From: Shewanella sp. SG41-4
GTDB lineage: Bacteria > Pseudomonadota > Gammaproteobacteria > Enterobacterales > Shewanellaceae
Length of the DNA: 41,317 bases
Assembly (NCBI RefSeq): GCF_014164505.1
Contig: NZ_JACJFI010000008.1
Coordinates: forward strand, 1 to 41,317
Direction of reading: 5' to 3'
The translations under genes were made by a program, and so were the position numbers. The notes under the pieces are model-generated. The model saw nothing but the letters and a program-made list of their open reading frames with translations. It searched no databases and was not told where the DNA came from. Positions 16,540 to 25,422 of the stretch are shown here, piece after piece. The first letter of the stretch is position 1, and every line of letters begins with the position of its first letter.

Positions 16540-16986
16540 ATGAATAAAAACAAACATCTATTACTCGAAAATCAGTTGTGTTTTGCTGTTTATTCAACGT
16601 CATTGGCGATTACCCAACTGTACAAGCCTTTATTAGACTCTATCGGGCTAACCTACACTCAATATTTGGTGATGTTAGTCCTCTGGGAGCAAGATGGGTT
16701 AAGTTTAAAAACCTTAGCCAGCAAACTCGGGCAACAATCTGGAGCATTAACACCGGTCATAAAACGACTCGAAACTGATGGCCTGCTAAAGCGCATCCGC
16801 GAACCCTTAGATGAACGGACCTTGTGCATGCAATTAACCGAAAAAGGTCATCTACTGCAGCCCCAAGCAGAACAGATTCACCTATGTATTCTTGATAAAT
16901 GCGGTATCGAAATGTCTGAAATCACCGATCTAAAACGACAACTGGATCAATTTAGGCTAAAACTGCCTAGTCATATTGAGTTCTAA
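16540..16986 (+). CDS. MarR-family regulator, OhrR-like with N-terminal cysteine
   Basis: A 148-residue winged-helix regulator. The start LLENQLCFAVYSTSLAITQLY followed by LTYTQYLVMLVLWEQ matches the OhrR subfamily, in which a single N-terminal cysteine senses organic hydroperoxides or electrophiles; here it is C14. The wing contains DERTLCMQLTEKG. A second cysteine near residue 127 (HLCILDKCG) could take part in a disulfide. No ohr gene is adjacent; instead the divergent genes encode carbonyl-detoxifying enzymes, so the inducer may be an electrophile rather than a peroxide. A perfect dyad lies just upstream of the start. Confidence 0.85.
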   Translation: MNKNKHLLLENQLCFAVYSTSLAITQLYKPLLDSIGLTYTQYLVMLVLWEQDGLSLKTLASKLGQQSGALTPVIKRLETDGLLKRIREPLDERTLCMQLTEKGHLLQPQAEQIHLCILDKCGIEMSEITDLKRQLDQFRLKLPSHIEF

Positions 16987-16997
16987 TTCACAAAATG

Positions 16998-17013
16998 ACT
17001 CAAAATTTTGAGT
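16998..17013. other. 16-bp perfect palindrome at the end of the OhrR-like gene
   Basis: ACTCAAAATTTTGAGT is fully self-complementary and can form a 6-bp stem with an AATT loop. It lies 12 bp after the OhrR-like stop codon and is followed by an AT-rich run with T-tracts (TTTAATTTGTTTT), so it may be a weak terminator. The rest of the interval to 17210 contains AGGTCTA/TAGACCT (17086-17112) and no gene. Confidence 0.45.
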
Positions 17014-17210
17014 TTAATTTGTTTTACTTAGTCATATGATAATCACGATAACTAATTGCGCGCAACTTAAATTAACAATTTTTTAAGGTCTAGAACCGAT
17101 TTTTGTAGACCTATAGCCGATTGTTTAATGCCACTACATTGTTTTATCGAAATAAAATGCTATAAAACCCATTTTACTATCCTAAAGAAATGATCATCAA
17201 TCACGTGCCA

Positions 17211-18176
17211 TTACGCGACATTGACACTATTGCGACCAACATGTTTAGATGAATACAACGCTTTATCTGCCCGCTTAAATATCTCTAAAAATGATTTATC
17301 CTGAGAACGTAAGGTTGCAACACCAATACTAATGGTTATCGAAGGGGTTTGTGGTTCGTCATACTGTTGTTGAGCTTCTCTTAACCGCTCGGCCAACACA
17401 TAAGCAGAATCAATATCAGTATCGGGCAATAAAACAGCAAATTCTTCACCGCCAATTCGAGCCAATACATCAGCCTCCCTGACATGTTCATTGCATATAT
17501 TGGCAACGCGCTTAATCACCTCATCGCCCACTAGATGGCCATAGGTGTCATTCACATTTTTGAATAAATCGATATCAATGATCATTAACGAGAATGGTTG
17601 AAAATAGCGAGTAGCTCGAAAAAACTCATGTTCACAAAAAGACGTAAATGAACGACGGTTAAACAACCCCGTTAATGAATCGGTATTAGCGAGTCGCTCT
17701 AGTTTTGAACGTAAATGATAGGCTGCGGTAATATCGGTAGAAATACCAATAAGGCCAATTAATCTGCCTTTATGGTTGTATAAGGGTTGCTTAACTTCGT
17801 GATACACAATGAGCGAGGCAGGGGTATCTACAATAATATCGTCTGATATTTTACTTTGTGAATTAAGCACTTTAGTGTCATTTACATGCAATATATCGAC
17901 AACGTTTTCGGGAAAGTAATCGCTATCGGATGTACCCTTTAGGTTTTCAAGCGTCACACCGAAGTAGTCAAGCGTCAGTTGGTTCGCATAGATGTATTTA
18001 CATTGAGTGTCTTTTAAATAAATGTAGGCATCAACTTGATCAAGAATAAGTTCATAGGTATCTAACATCATCTTTTTAGCTTGCTGCTGGCGATATCGGT
18101 TTAAGTTAAAAAAAAGCAACAAAGCGATAACTAACAATAAGATGAAAATCATTAATCCAACAACTTCAAGCGACAT
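17211..18176 (-). CDS. Membrane PAS-GGDEF diguanylate cyclase
   Basis: A 321-residue enzyme predicted to make c-di-GMP from two GTP. One N-terminal membrane helix (residues about 5-25, LMIFILLLVIALLLFF) is followed by a PAS domain (about 42-150, DAYIYLKDTQCKYIYANQL) and a GGDEF domain (about 163-321). The active-site loop is GGEEF (about 242-246). The inhibitory I-site RxxD is present as READ five residues before it, so product inhibition is expected. AAGGA sits directly against the upstream ATG but six bases from the one at 18176, which I choose. The PAS ligand is unknown. No neighbouring gene is obviously linked. Confidence 0.92.
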   Translation of the reverse strand: MSLEVVGLMIFILLLVIALLLFFNLNRYRQQQAKKMMLDTYELILDQVDAYIYLKDTQCKYIYANQLTLDYFGVTLENLKGTSDSDYFPENVVDILHVNDTKVLNSQSKISDDIIVDTPASLIVYHEVKQPLYNHKGRLIGLIGISTDITAAYHLRSKLERLANTDSLTGLFNRRSFTSFCEHEFFRATRYFQPFSLMIIDIDLFKNVNDTYGHLVGDEVIKRVANICNEHVREADVLARIGGEEFAVLLPDTDIDSAYVLAERLREAQQQYDEPQTPSITISIGVATLRSQDKSFLEIFKRADKALYSSKHVGRNSVNVA

Positions 18177-18182
18177 GAGCAT

Positions 18183-18563
18183 TCCTTAGCTACCATCTAT
18201 ATATCCATATACGTCATTAATGATGTTAATGACGCTAATCAAACAACATACTCTTACCACATACAGTTGACCATACTGTATCGTCAGCGCGGTCAAGTAT
18301 GAGAAGATCTATCGTGAAAATCAAATAATCAATGTCTGGATTCAAATCCGCAGTGCGACACTCTGGATATTATTGAAATACCACAAAATAGACACTGATT
18401 ATCGTGCTGGAATCGACAATGTTTGAGCTCAAGTCAATTTACCCTAAGCTCCGAACAATAAACGATACTCAAACTATTATCTGTTTTACTAATTAACCTC
18501 AACTCAAATTGAGCGTTGAGGTTAATTATTATCGACACCACTAACCTGTAACAATAAATAACA
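18183..18563. other. Intergenic region with a 14-bp hairpin, no gene seen
   Basis: This stretch separates two minus-strand genes and should hold the cyclase promoter. I see no ORF with a credible start. Near the amidohydrolase stop is a strong inverted repeat, TAATTAACCTCAAC (18490-18503) with GTTGAGGTTAATTA (18515-18528), and an 11-base loop that itself contains CTCAA/TTGAG. It lacks a U-run on the minus strand, so it is an atypical terminator at best. Confidence 0.5.
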
Positions 18564-19877
18564 TTAACGCTTATAAATAACTCCGCTCTTCATCACAAAT
18601 GACACATCTAATAACGCTTCAATTTGCTCAAGAGGACTTTTAGGCGTCGCGATGATGTCGGCATACTTGCCAACCTCCAAAGTGCCAAGTTTATCTGACA
18701 TATCAATCAGTTTTGCCGAATTTATCGTCGCACTGATTAAAATATCCTCATTACTCATACCGGCCTTGCTCATCAATACAGCTTCTTTGGCATTATCACC
18801 ATGATGTGACACCCCACTGTCGGTGCCATAAGCAATATTAACTCCTGCTTTATAAGCCGCACTGAAGTTTTGCATCATGTCGCCACCAACACGTATCGCT
18901 TTGGCTTTAATGGCAGGCGACATAAAGTCAGCCCCTGCGGTATTAGCCATTTTCACTACCGTGTCGCCCGCCAACAATGTAGGCACTAAAAACGCGCCAC
19001 TTTTTTTCATTAATTTAATACTTTCTTTATCGGCGTAACTGCCATGTTCAATACTGTCGACGCCGGCGCGCAACGCTGCATTAATGCCTTGGGCAGCATG
19101 GGCATGGCTGGCCACTTTACGGCCTAAAGCATGCGCAGTATCAATAATTTCCTTAAGTTCGTCATCATCCATTTGCTGGCCAGTACCCGTATTAGTGTCC
19201 GATAACACTCCTCCGGTAGAGGTGATTTTAATCACATCAGCGCCAAACTTTATCGCCCTACGAGTCGCACGGCGGCAATCATAAGGCCCATCACAAATGG
19301 TTTTAGAGGTGAACTTATCAAGTAAATCAGGGCTCATACCATCAACATCACCATGGCCTCCCGTTACCGACACGCCACCAGATGCAATAATTCTCGGGCC
19401 ATCAACCCAACCTTTATTAATGCCGTCGCGTAATGCGTAAATCTGTTCCGGTTTAGCGCCCAAGTCTCGTACCGTTGTGAAACCTGCTAACAAGGTTTTC
19501 TTGGCAAAATAAACACTGTGCATCGCCACATCAGCATCCGACATTCGCAAAGCCTCGCTATCATTATTCGGTCCTAACTCGCCTTGTAAATGAACATGCA
19601 TATCCATCATTCCGGGCATAACAAAGCTGTTTTTTAAATCAATCATCTCAACATTGTCATTCTCGTTCGCCATCGGTGCAGACTGATAGCCTGAAGTGAT
19701 AGAAGTGATTACCCCATCTTTTATCACCACAGTTTGCTGAGTTAAAGGTGACTCGCCTGGCGTAGTTAATAATGTTCCAGCATAAATAACGTTAATATCG
19801 GCAGCCTCTACCACCGTAGATGCCATCGTCAATCCGAATACCGCCAAGGCCATTGTGGTAATAGTATTATTATTCAT
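18564..19877 (-). CDS. Exported metal-dependent amidohydrolase
   Basis: A 437-residue member of the amidohydrolase superfamily, close to imidazolonepropionase-like or Xaa-Pro/Xaa-Arg dipeptidases (prolidase-like branch). Residues 1-25 are a signal peptide ending VVEAAD, so it is periplasmic or secreted. Metal ligands are visible: HVH in MDMHVHLQGE, the candidate carbamylated lysine in GADVIKITSTGG, the histidine of VASHAHAAQG, IEHGSY, and aspartate in AYGTDSGVSHHG. This corresponds to a binuclear site. It is divergent from a ketopantoate reductase-like gene with dyads between them. The substrate, perhaps a dipeptide or cyclic amide, cannot be set from sequence. Confidence 0.88.
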   Translation of the reverse strand: MNNNTITTMALAVFGLTMASTVVEAADINVIYAGTLLTTPGESPLTQQTVVIKDGVITSITSGYQSAPMANENDNVEMIDLKNSFVMPGMMDMHVHLQGELGPNNDSEALRMSDADVAMHSVYFAKKTLLAGFTTVRDLGAKPEQIYALRDGINKGWVDGPRIIASGGVSVTGGHGDVDGMSPDLLDKFTSKTICDGPYDCRRATRRAIKFGADVIKITSTGGVLSDTNTGTGQQMDDDELKEIIDTAHALGRKVASHAHAAQGINAALRAGVDSIEHGSYADKESIKLMKKSGAFLVPTLLAGDTVVKMANTAGADFMSPAIKAKAIRVGGDMMQNFSAAYKAGVNIAYGTDSGVSHHGDNAKEAVLMSKAGMSNEDILISATINSAKLIDMSDKLGTLEVGKYADIIATPKSPLEQIEALLDVSFVMKSGVIYKR

Positions 19878-19934
19878 GAACGCTCACTGTTGATAACGAG
19901 AAATAGGTTAAGTTTCTACACTGCCAAAAATGCT

Positions 19935-19987
19935 GTTATGTTACAAGAGAGTAAAATATCGTGTTACATAACGATTAAAGAATCGTT
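19935..19987. promoter_or_regulatory. Overlapping inverted repeats in a divergent promoter region
   Basis: GTTATGTTAC (19935-19944) is nearly complementary to GTTACATAAC (19963-19972; one mismatch), and AACGATT-AAAG-AATCGTT is a perfect dyad at 19970-19987. The two dyads share bases. They lie between the amidohydrolase and the ketopantoate reductase-like gene and may be operator sites for an unidentified regulator. Confidence 0.4.
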
Positions 19988-20017
19988 TCGTCATTAACAA
20001 ACAGTGAATTAACATAA

Positions 20018-20983
20018 ATGAATATTGCAATTTTTGGCGCGGGTTCAACAGGCTGTTATTTAGCGGGTCAGTTATGTATTTCGGGGTTACAAGTCAGCTT
20101 AATTTGTCGCCCAGCAATTAAGCAAAAAATCATCGCCAATAACGGCATTACCTTGACCGATTATAACGGTTTAAAACAAACGATTATGCCGCAAGCGTTG
20201 ATCACCGATATCGACCAAGAATCATCAATCAATGGCAAATTTGATGTAGTATTTGTCACCTTAAAATGTCATCAAGTTAGCAGTATTGCCAATCAATTAA
20301 TGGCGATTACTCACGACAACAGCAGCATTATATTTATGCAAAATGGCTTAGGCAGTTTTGACAGTATTAAAGACTCACTCGATCATTACCGATTACTCCA
20401 AGGGATCACGCCATTTAATGTGCTGCAACTGCCCAATGGCGTATTTCATAAAGGCACAGAGGGTGTGTTTACCTTACAAGAAAACCCTCATACCATCGCA
20501 ATTCAATCCGCACTGGTTAACCATGGATTTGGTTGCGACATTGAAGCAGACTTTACCCCAATGATTTACGGTAAATTATTATTAAATCTCAATAATGCGT
20601 TAAATGCGGTCACCGACCTAACGATTAAACAGCAATTAAGTGACTACAAAAATCGCCGAGTTTTAGCCAAAGCAATGAAAGAATGGCTAGCAGTATGCGA
20701 AGCGGCAAACATTACATTGCATCAATACACCAAGGTCAAACCCACCTGGTTACCCACCATTTTATCGCTACCAAATGGGTTGTTTAATCTGGTCGCTAAA
20801 CAAATGATCGACATCGATCCCAAAGCACGCTCATCAATGTGGGAAGACATTCAAGCAAAACGAAAAACGGAAGTAGATTACATCAATGGCGCGGTGGTCA
20901 GTATTGGCAAAAAGTACGGTATAAAAACACCGGTGAATCAATCGATAGTAGAACAAATAAAGCAGCTAGAACAACGACATTAA
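20018..20983 (+). CDS. Ketopantoate reductase family protein (PanE/ApbA-like)
   Basis: A 321-residue NADPH-dependent reductase of the 2-dehydropantoate 2-reductase family. The N-terminal Rossmann motif is IAIFGAGSTGCYLAGQL, followed by VTLKCHQV and the conserved IIFMQNGLG. The catalytic lysine region GKLLLNLNNALNAVTDL and the C-terminal SSMWEDIQAKRKTEVDYINGAVV are both typical. It could be a true PanE of pantothenate synthesis or one of the paralogues that reduce other 2-oxo acids; its isolation from other pan genes leaves this open. No clear Shine-Dalgarno precedes the ATG, but homology starts at this methionine. Confidence 0.85.
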   Translation: MNIAIFGAGSTGCYLAGQLCISGLQVSLICRPAIKQKIIANNGITLTDYNGLKQTIMPQALITDIDQESSINGKFDVVFVTLKCHQVSSIANQLMAITHDNSSIIFMQNGLGSFDSIKDSLDHYRLLQGITPFNVLQLPNGVFHKGTEGVFTLQENPHTIAIQSALVNHGFGCDIEADFTPMIYGKLLLNLNNALNAVTDLTIKQQLSDYKNRRVLAKAMKEWLAVCEAANITLHQYTKVKPTWLPTILSLPNGLFNLVAKQMIDIDPKARSSMWEDIQAKRKTEVDYINGAVVSIGKKYGIKTPVNQSIVEQIKQLEQRH

Positions 20984-21104
20984 CCAAATGCCGTACGCGA
21001 TATCGTTGTCGAGAAAAAAGTAAATTTATTGTAAAATATTGCAAAAAAATACAATTAACGTAGTCGCACGATACAATCAAACAAGCAGAAGTAGTACGCC
21101 TAAA

Positions 21105-21127
21105 GATGACTCTCAATAAGAGTCATC
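21105..21127. other. Hairpin 60 bp before the STAND regulator gene
   Basis: GATGACTCT (21105-21113) and AGAGTCATC (21119-21127) form a perfect 9-bp stem with a 5-base loop. No U-run follows on the plus strand. It may mark the end of the preceding gene or be an operator or leader structure of the downstream gene. Upstream, ATTGTA and TACAAT (21029-21055) frame an A-rich stretch that could include a promoter. Confidence 0.4.
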
Positions 21128-21187
21128 GTGACGTAATCTTTATTGCTTATAACTTAACGCGATTAACCAATCGGAAATTAATTACAG

Positions 21188-24100
21188 ATGAATGACAGCA
21201 CTTTCTTTTTTGGCGATTGGCAAATTAATCCACACAGCAATAGCATTCAGTCTGGCGATGTTATTCGCAGTCTTGAACCCAAAGCCATGGATGTATTGCG
21301 TTTACTATGCCAACACCAAGGGGAAGTGCTAGCAGCAGACGATATTATTAACCACTGCTGGAACAGCATCGCCATTGGTGATAATCCGCTGCATAAAGTG
21401 ATTACCCAACTGCGTAAAGCATTAGGCGATCAAGCATCTAATCCGCAGTACATAGAAACCATTCGCAAACGCGGTTATCGCACCATCGCCAGTGTTGAGT
21501 TCCCTATTGGTCACCATGCCAAAGTCACTACTCAACAATGGCAAGGCGCCTCACCGTTTCCAGGTTTACGCGCATTTGACACCAACGACTCCAACGTATT
21601 TTTTGGCCGAAGCGAGCAAGTTGACACCTTATTAAATCGCATCACTAAACAAGTTGAATTTGGCCGAGCCTTCTGTTTAATCCTCGGCCCCAGCGGTACA
21701 GGTAAATCATCGCTCATTAATGCCGGTATCATGCCGAATTTAATGTCAAAAAATGGCTTTAACGGGGTTGGCGTAATCGATAATGCCAATCTAGATTTAG
21801 CCGATGTCACTAAAGGACGCTTAATTATCGATATCGCCAGTGCGATGCTCGACTGGGAAATCAAAGACCAAGCGGTGTTTACCGACTGTAGTGCCGATAT
21901 GTTGGCAAACAAGCTGCAAAACGACATCAACGCCGTTATTGAATATTGTCAGCTAGCTTTAGCCAAATACTCATCAATCAATGATGACAATACCCCAAAA
22001 TACAGTCGGCCCCATTTTTCATTGTTTATCGACCGTTTAGAAATCTTATTAGCGTCGCCATTATTTACCGAATCCGAACGCAACAATGTATTAGATATCC
22101 TCGAAACCCTTGCGGTTTCAGGGGTAGTATTAATGATTAGTGCTTGCCGCAATGACTTTTACCCCCAAGTCGTTAGCCACCCGAGCCTAATGGCAGGCAA
22201 AGCCAATGGCTCACATTTCGATTTATCCGCGCCAACCCGAGCAGAGCTGATGCAAATGATCCGCTTACCGGCCAATGCAGCTAACCTCACATGGACACTC
22301 GATCCCGATACGGCAATGCCGCTGGACGAAATACTCTGCAGTGAAGCGGCCTCAAATCCCGATGCACTGCCCATGTTGCAATACACCTTGCAATCACTGT
22401 ATTTAAACAAAGATGACAACAATCAATTATTGGTGTCGGTATACCATTCGCTTGGGGGGATTGAAGGCGCCATCGGTAAAAATGCCGAAGAAGTGCTCAA
22501 TCAATTAAACAACAGCGAACGCGCCGCACTGCCTAAAATACTGTCGATGTTAGTCACCCTAACCGAAGATGAAAAATCGATCACCAGCAGCACCGCCCGC
22601 TGGAGCGATCTCAGTAGTGATGCCGAAATAAACCTCGTCAAAGCCATGGTTGATAACCGTTTGTTTGTTTCGCATCTGCAACAAGATCAACCCTGCTTTA
22701 GTATTGCCCACGAAGCGCTATTAAGGCGCTGGCCCCGTGCCACAAAATGGATAACCGAGCACAGCGACAGTTTAGCGATTAAAAGCCGTTTACAGCATCA
22801 ATCCAACCGCTGGCTGGCGGAGTCAAAAAGTAACGCTTATTTACTGGCAGAAGGCAAACCATTAGCAGAAGCAAGCACATTGCTCAATAACCAATTGTTT
22901 AACCTAGAGCCTCAAGAGCTAGCCCTCATTCAAGCGTCTAGCAAACAAGCCAACATCGGGCGCTGGCGCCGCCGCGCAGTCATGCTAGCCCTTGTGGCAC
23001 TGACATTAATTTCTGTCGCCATGAGTGTTCGCAGCATTGAGGCCGAAAACCAAGCACAACAAAAACGCCTGGCGGCAGAAAACTTACTCGGTTTTATGGT
23101 GGGAGAATTCGCCGACAAAATGCGCGGTATTGGCCGCATGGACTTGCTCGATGGGATCAGTAATAAAGCATTAGAATATTTCAGTGACGTTTCCGCCGAC
23201 GATGCCAGCTATTTAAGCTTTGAAGCCCGTTTCCAACACAGCCAAACCTTAGAGGCCATGGGCGAAGTGGCCTATTCTCGCGGCAATACCGACGAAGCCC
23301 GCAGCGCCTTAATCGCCGCCCGCGAGCGCATGTTGCCGTTACTCGAAATACAACCGCAAAACCTTAGTTTACTTAAAACTTTAGGGGCTAATGCTTTTTG
23401 GCTCGGCCAGCTTGAGTACGATAAAAGTGATTGGACTGCAACACAGACTTGGTTGGAGCGTTATCTTGAATACAGCCAAGCCATGTACCAATACGCGCCA
23501 AACGATAACGATGCCCTTATGGAGTTGTCCTATGCCCACAACTCCCTAGGCTCGATATACATGAAGAAGCAAAACTTTACCGCTGCCCGTGAGGCATTTG
23601 AGCAATCATTACAGTTAAAACAAAAAGCACTAGTTCAAGACCCAAGTAATAGCAAAATGATTGCTGATGTGGCCAATGCACAATCATGGATTGCTAGCGC
23701 GGCCACCGCTCAAGGCGACATTACCGCGGCGATACAAATACACCAACAAATTCAACAGCAGCTGTCCAATCAAGCATTAGAAAAACAGCCTTATTTACTT
23801 GACAGGTTATCGAGCAGCTATCAAATACTGGCTAATTTACTAAATTACCAAGGCCACCAACAACAAGCTTTTGAAAAAGCACAGCTTAGTTTAGTCGCAA
23901 TTACCGATGCCCTAAAACAAGATCCTGATAATGATATTTGGAAGCTCCAACAATATTATGTTCACTTCGATATGTTAGCGTTTAGTACTTTACCTATTAA
24001 AAAAACCATGGAATTTAGTAGTGAATCATTAGCACAAAAAATTAGTATGGATACCGTATTAACAAACTCAAGTAAAAAAAATCATCTACACGCTAAATAT

Positions 24101-24496
24101 CAGCTGGCAACCGCACATTATTTAGCATCACAGAAAAAACTACCAGAAAGTCTAATTTATGCTCGCCAAGCTAGTATCTCTTTTAGTCAATTAATCACTG
24201 AGTTTAGTCAAAACACTGCCTATGCTGCAGAATTAGCCCAAAGTAATATGCTATCAGCTACATTACTAATATCGTTACGAAAACCTCAGCAAGCTAGCAA
24301 ACTGTGTGAACTATCAAAAGCTCTACTACTCCCCATTGTAGTCAGTAACAATAACCCCAAATTTACAGTCCCTTACGCTCATGCCCTCGACTGCCTCGGT
24401 GAGCTTACGCAACACCCCAATTTAGTTCAACTGTTAGAAAGTTCGGCCATAACCGATTTTAGGTTTAATCCTAAAACTAAAAACCCTAACCCCTAA
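21188..24496 (+). CDS. Winged-helix / STAND NTPase / membrane / TPR signalling protein
   Basis: A 1102-residue multi-domain protein. Residues about 5-105 are an OmpR/CadC-type winged helix (LEPKAMDVLRLLCQHQGEVL, then a recognition segment ending IETIRKRGYR). Residues about 121-590 form a STAND-type NTPase resembling nSTAND1: entry motif FPGLRAFDTNDSNVFFGRSE, Walker A GPSGTGKSS (about 167-175), a Walker B-like strand FSLFIDRLEIL (about 277-288) and the sensor-like SACRNDFYP. One membrane helix follows (about 597-615, MLALVALTLISVAMSV), then a coiled coil and IGRMDLLDGISNKALEYF. TPR-like helices fill about 680-1090. This would place DNA-binding and NTPase parts in the cytoplasm and TPRs outside. 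The ligand is unknown. A DP-EP-type protein follows 21 bp later. Confidence 0.85.
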   Translation: MNDSTFFFGDWQINPHSNSIQSGDVIRSLEPKAMDVLRLLCQHQGEVLAADDIINHCWNSIAIGDNPLHKVITQLRKALGDQASNPQYIETIRKRGYRTIASVEFPIGHHAKVTTQQWQGASPFPGLRAFDTNDSNVFFGRSEQVDTLLNRITKQVEFGRAFCLILGPSGTGKSSLINAGIMPNLMSKNGFNGVGVIDNANLDLADVTKGRLIIDIASAMLDWEIKDQAVFTDCSADMLANKLQNDINAVIEYCQLALAKYSSINDDNTPKYSRPHFSLFIDRLEILLASPLFTESERNNVLDILETLAVSGVVLMISACRNDFYPQVVSHPSLMAGKANGSHFDLSAPTRAELMQMIRLPANAANLTWTLDPDTAMPLDEILCSEAASNPDALPMLQYTLQSLYLNKDDNNQLLVSVYHSLGGIEGAIGKNAEEVLNQLNNSERAALPKILSMLVTLTEDEKSITSSTARWSDLSSDAEINLVKAMVDNRLFVSHLQQDQPCFSIAHEALLRRWPRATKWITEHSDSLAIKSRLQHQSNRWLAESKSNAYLLAEGKPLAEASTLLNNQLFNLEPQELALIQASSKQANIGRWRRRAVMLALVALTLISVAMSVRSIEAENQAQQKRLAAENLLGFMVGEFADKMRGIGRMDLLDGISNKALEYFSDVSADDASYLSFEARFQHSQTLEAMGEVAYSRGNTDEARSALIAARERMLPLLEIQPQNLSLLKTLGANAFWLGQLEYDKSDWTATQTWLERYLEYSQAMYQYAPNDNDALMELSYAHNSLGSIYMKKQNFTAAREAFEQSLQLKQKALVQDPSNSKMIADVANAQSWIASAATAQGDITAAIQIHQQIQQQLSNQALEKQPYLLDRLSSSYQILANLLNYQGHQQQAFEKAQLSLVAITDALKQDPDNDIWKLQQYYVHFDMLAFSTLPIKKTMEFSSESLAQKISMDTVLTNSSKKNHLHAKYQLATAHYLASQKKLPESLIYARQASISFSQLITEFSQNTAYAAELAQSNMLSATLLISLRKPQQASKLCELSKALLLPIVVSNNNPKFTVPYAHALDCLGELTQHPNLVQLLESSAITDFRFNPKTKNPNP

Positions 24497-24517
24497 CCCA
24501 ACAAAATGGAAAATATA

Positions 24518-24889
24518 ATGTCAAATACTCAAAACACGACAACATTTTTTAACCTCACCGTCACCCTAGAAAACGGCGAGCCGTTTTTCAGTTATACCAA
24601 TCACGATGGTACCCCTAAAAGCGGTGATGTTATCATTACCAAAAACTGTACCATCACCTACCAACTTATTGACCACACGGGCAAAGGGCTTAAGTTTTTT
24701 GGCGCAGCGTTTATGACCCCATTTGACGGTATTATCGATGCAGTCAGTACTGATGGCAGCTTAATACACTTAACCGACTTAGATGAAATATCGGGCAACA
24801 CCCAATTTCAATTTGTGTTGTCGAACACCAGCAATACCTTATTGGTACTCAGCCCAGACCCTGAAATTATCAACCGCGAAAATGATTAA
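24518..24889 (+). CDS. DP-EP-type small protein
   Basis: A 123-residue protein without signal peptide or membrane helix. It alternates short beta strands and turns ([47 protein letters not shown]), suggesting a beta-sandwich. The C-terminal [10 protein letters not shown] contains the DP-E element I associate with the DP-EP family of marine gammaproteobacteria. The function is not known to me. I chose the ATG at 24518 because GGAAA lies before it, while the in-frame ATG at 24506 has no Shine-Dalgarno. It is directly downstream of the STAND gene and followed by a terminator, so the pair forms a two-gene unit; it may be an effector, partner or target of the STAND protein. Confidence 0.72.
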   Translation: MSNTQNTTTFFNLTVTLENGEPFFSYTNHDGTPKSGDVIITKNCTITYQLIDHTGKGLKFFGAAFMTPFDGIIDAVSTDGSLIHLTDLDEISGNTQFQFVLSNTSNTLLVLSPDPEIINREND

Positions 24890-24906
24890 ATAAGTAGAAA
24901 AATGAT

Positions 24907-24933
24907 AAAAGCTCAGACTTGCCCTGAGCTTTT
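24907..24933 (+). terminator. Rho-independent terminator of the STAND/DP-EP unit
   Basis: AAAAGCTCAG (24907-24916) pairs perfectly with CTGAGCTTTT (24924-24933) around a 7-base loop, with TTTT at the end of the stem. It lies 18 bp after the DP-EP stop and closes the two-gene unit. Confidence 0.88.
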
Positions 24934-25422
24934 ATCTTGTTCAGCATAATTAAAACAACCAATAATTAAACCTTGATAAAACTGCTGGTGTTATCCATTA
25001 ACATCACCTGAGGTTGGAGTTATCTTTTACCCGTTAACCGAGCTCAAAAACCAATCATTTCTCAATAGCCCAACGAGTAAACGCCTGCCAAATAACTGTA
25101 TCGCTACCTCCCAATAACGGCTCAACATCTGTCAACGATGCAACCAAATACAGCTGCACAACAAGCTATTTAAGCTAAGAACACTATCGATTTTAGTGAG
25201 ACAAATCCTAAAAACCAGCAACAAAATCAGCTTACCTCCAAGGTACATGCAATAGACACAACTCAATCGCAACACATTTTCACAATAAATAGCAACTTTA
25301 AACAATTTAAAATCAACAAGTTAAAAGCAGAAGGTTACCGAAAGGTAAATAAGCCTTATTCCTAATAGAGTATTTGACATCAACAAGGGGTTACCAATAC
25401 CAAACGCTTAAGGGAATGCACC
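24934..25422. other. 489-bp intergenic region, no gene seen
   Basis: No ORF with start and Shine-Dalgarno is convincing here. Visible elements are a small hairpin with a GAAA tetraloop (TTACC-GAAA-GGTAA, 25335-25348) inside an AAGG/CCTT outer pairing (25331-25357), and a perfect -35-like TTGACA at 25374-25379 whose -10 partner (TACCAA, 25398) is poor. These probably belong to the leader and promoter of the downstream diguanylate cyclase. Confidence 0.45.

Noticed and set aside
18335-18365. GGATTCAAATCC resembling a tRNA T-arm
   Set aside because: No acceptor, D or anticodon arms with consistent pairing surround it, and no discriminator/CCA end fits.
25331-25357. Possible c-di-GMP riboswitch before the second diguanylate cyclase
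   Set aside because: Only a small GAAA-loop hairpin is visible; the conserved GEMM core sequences and second stem are missing.
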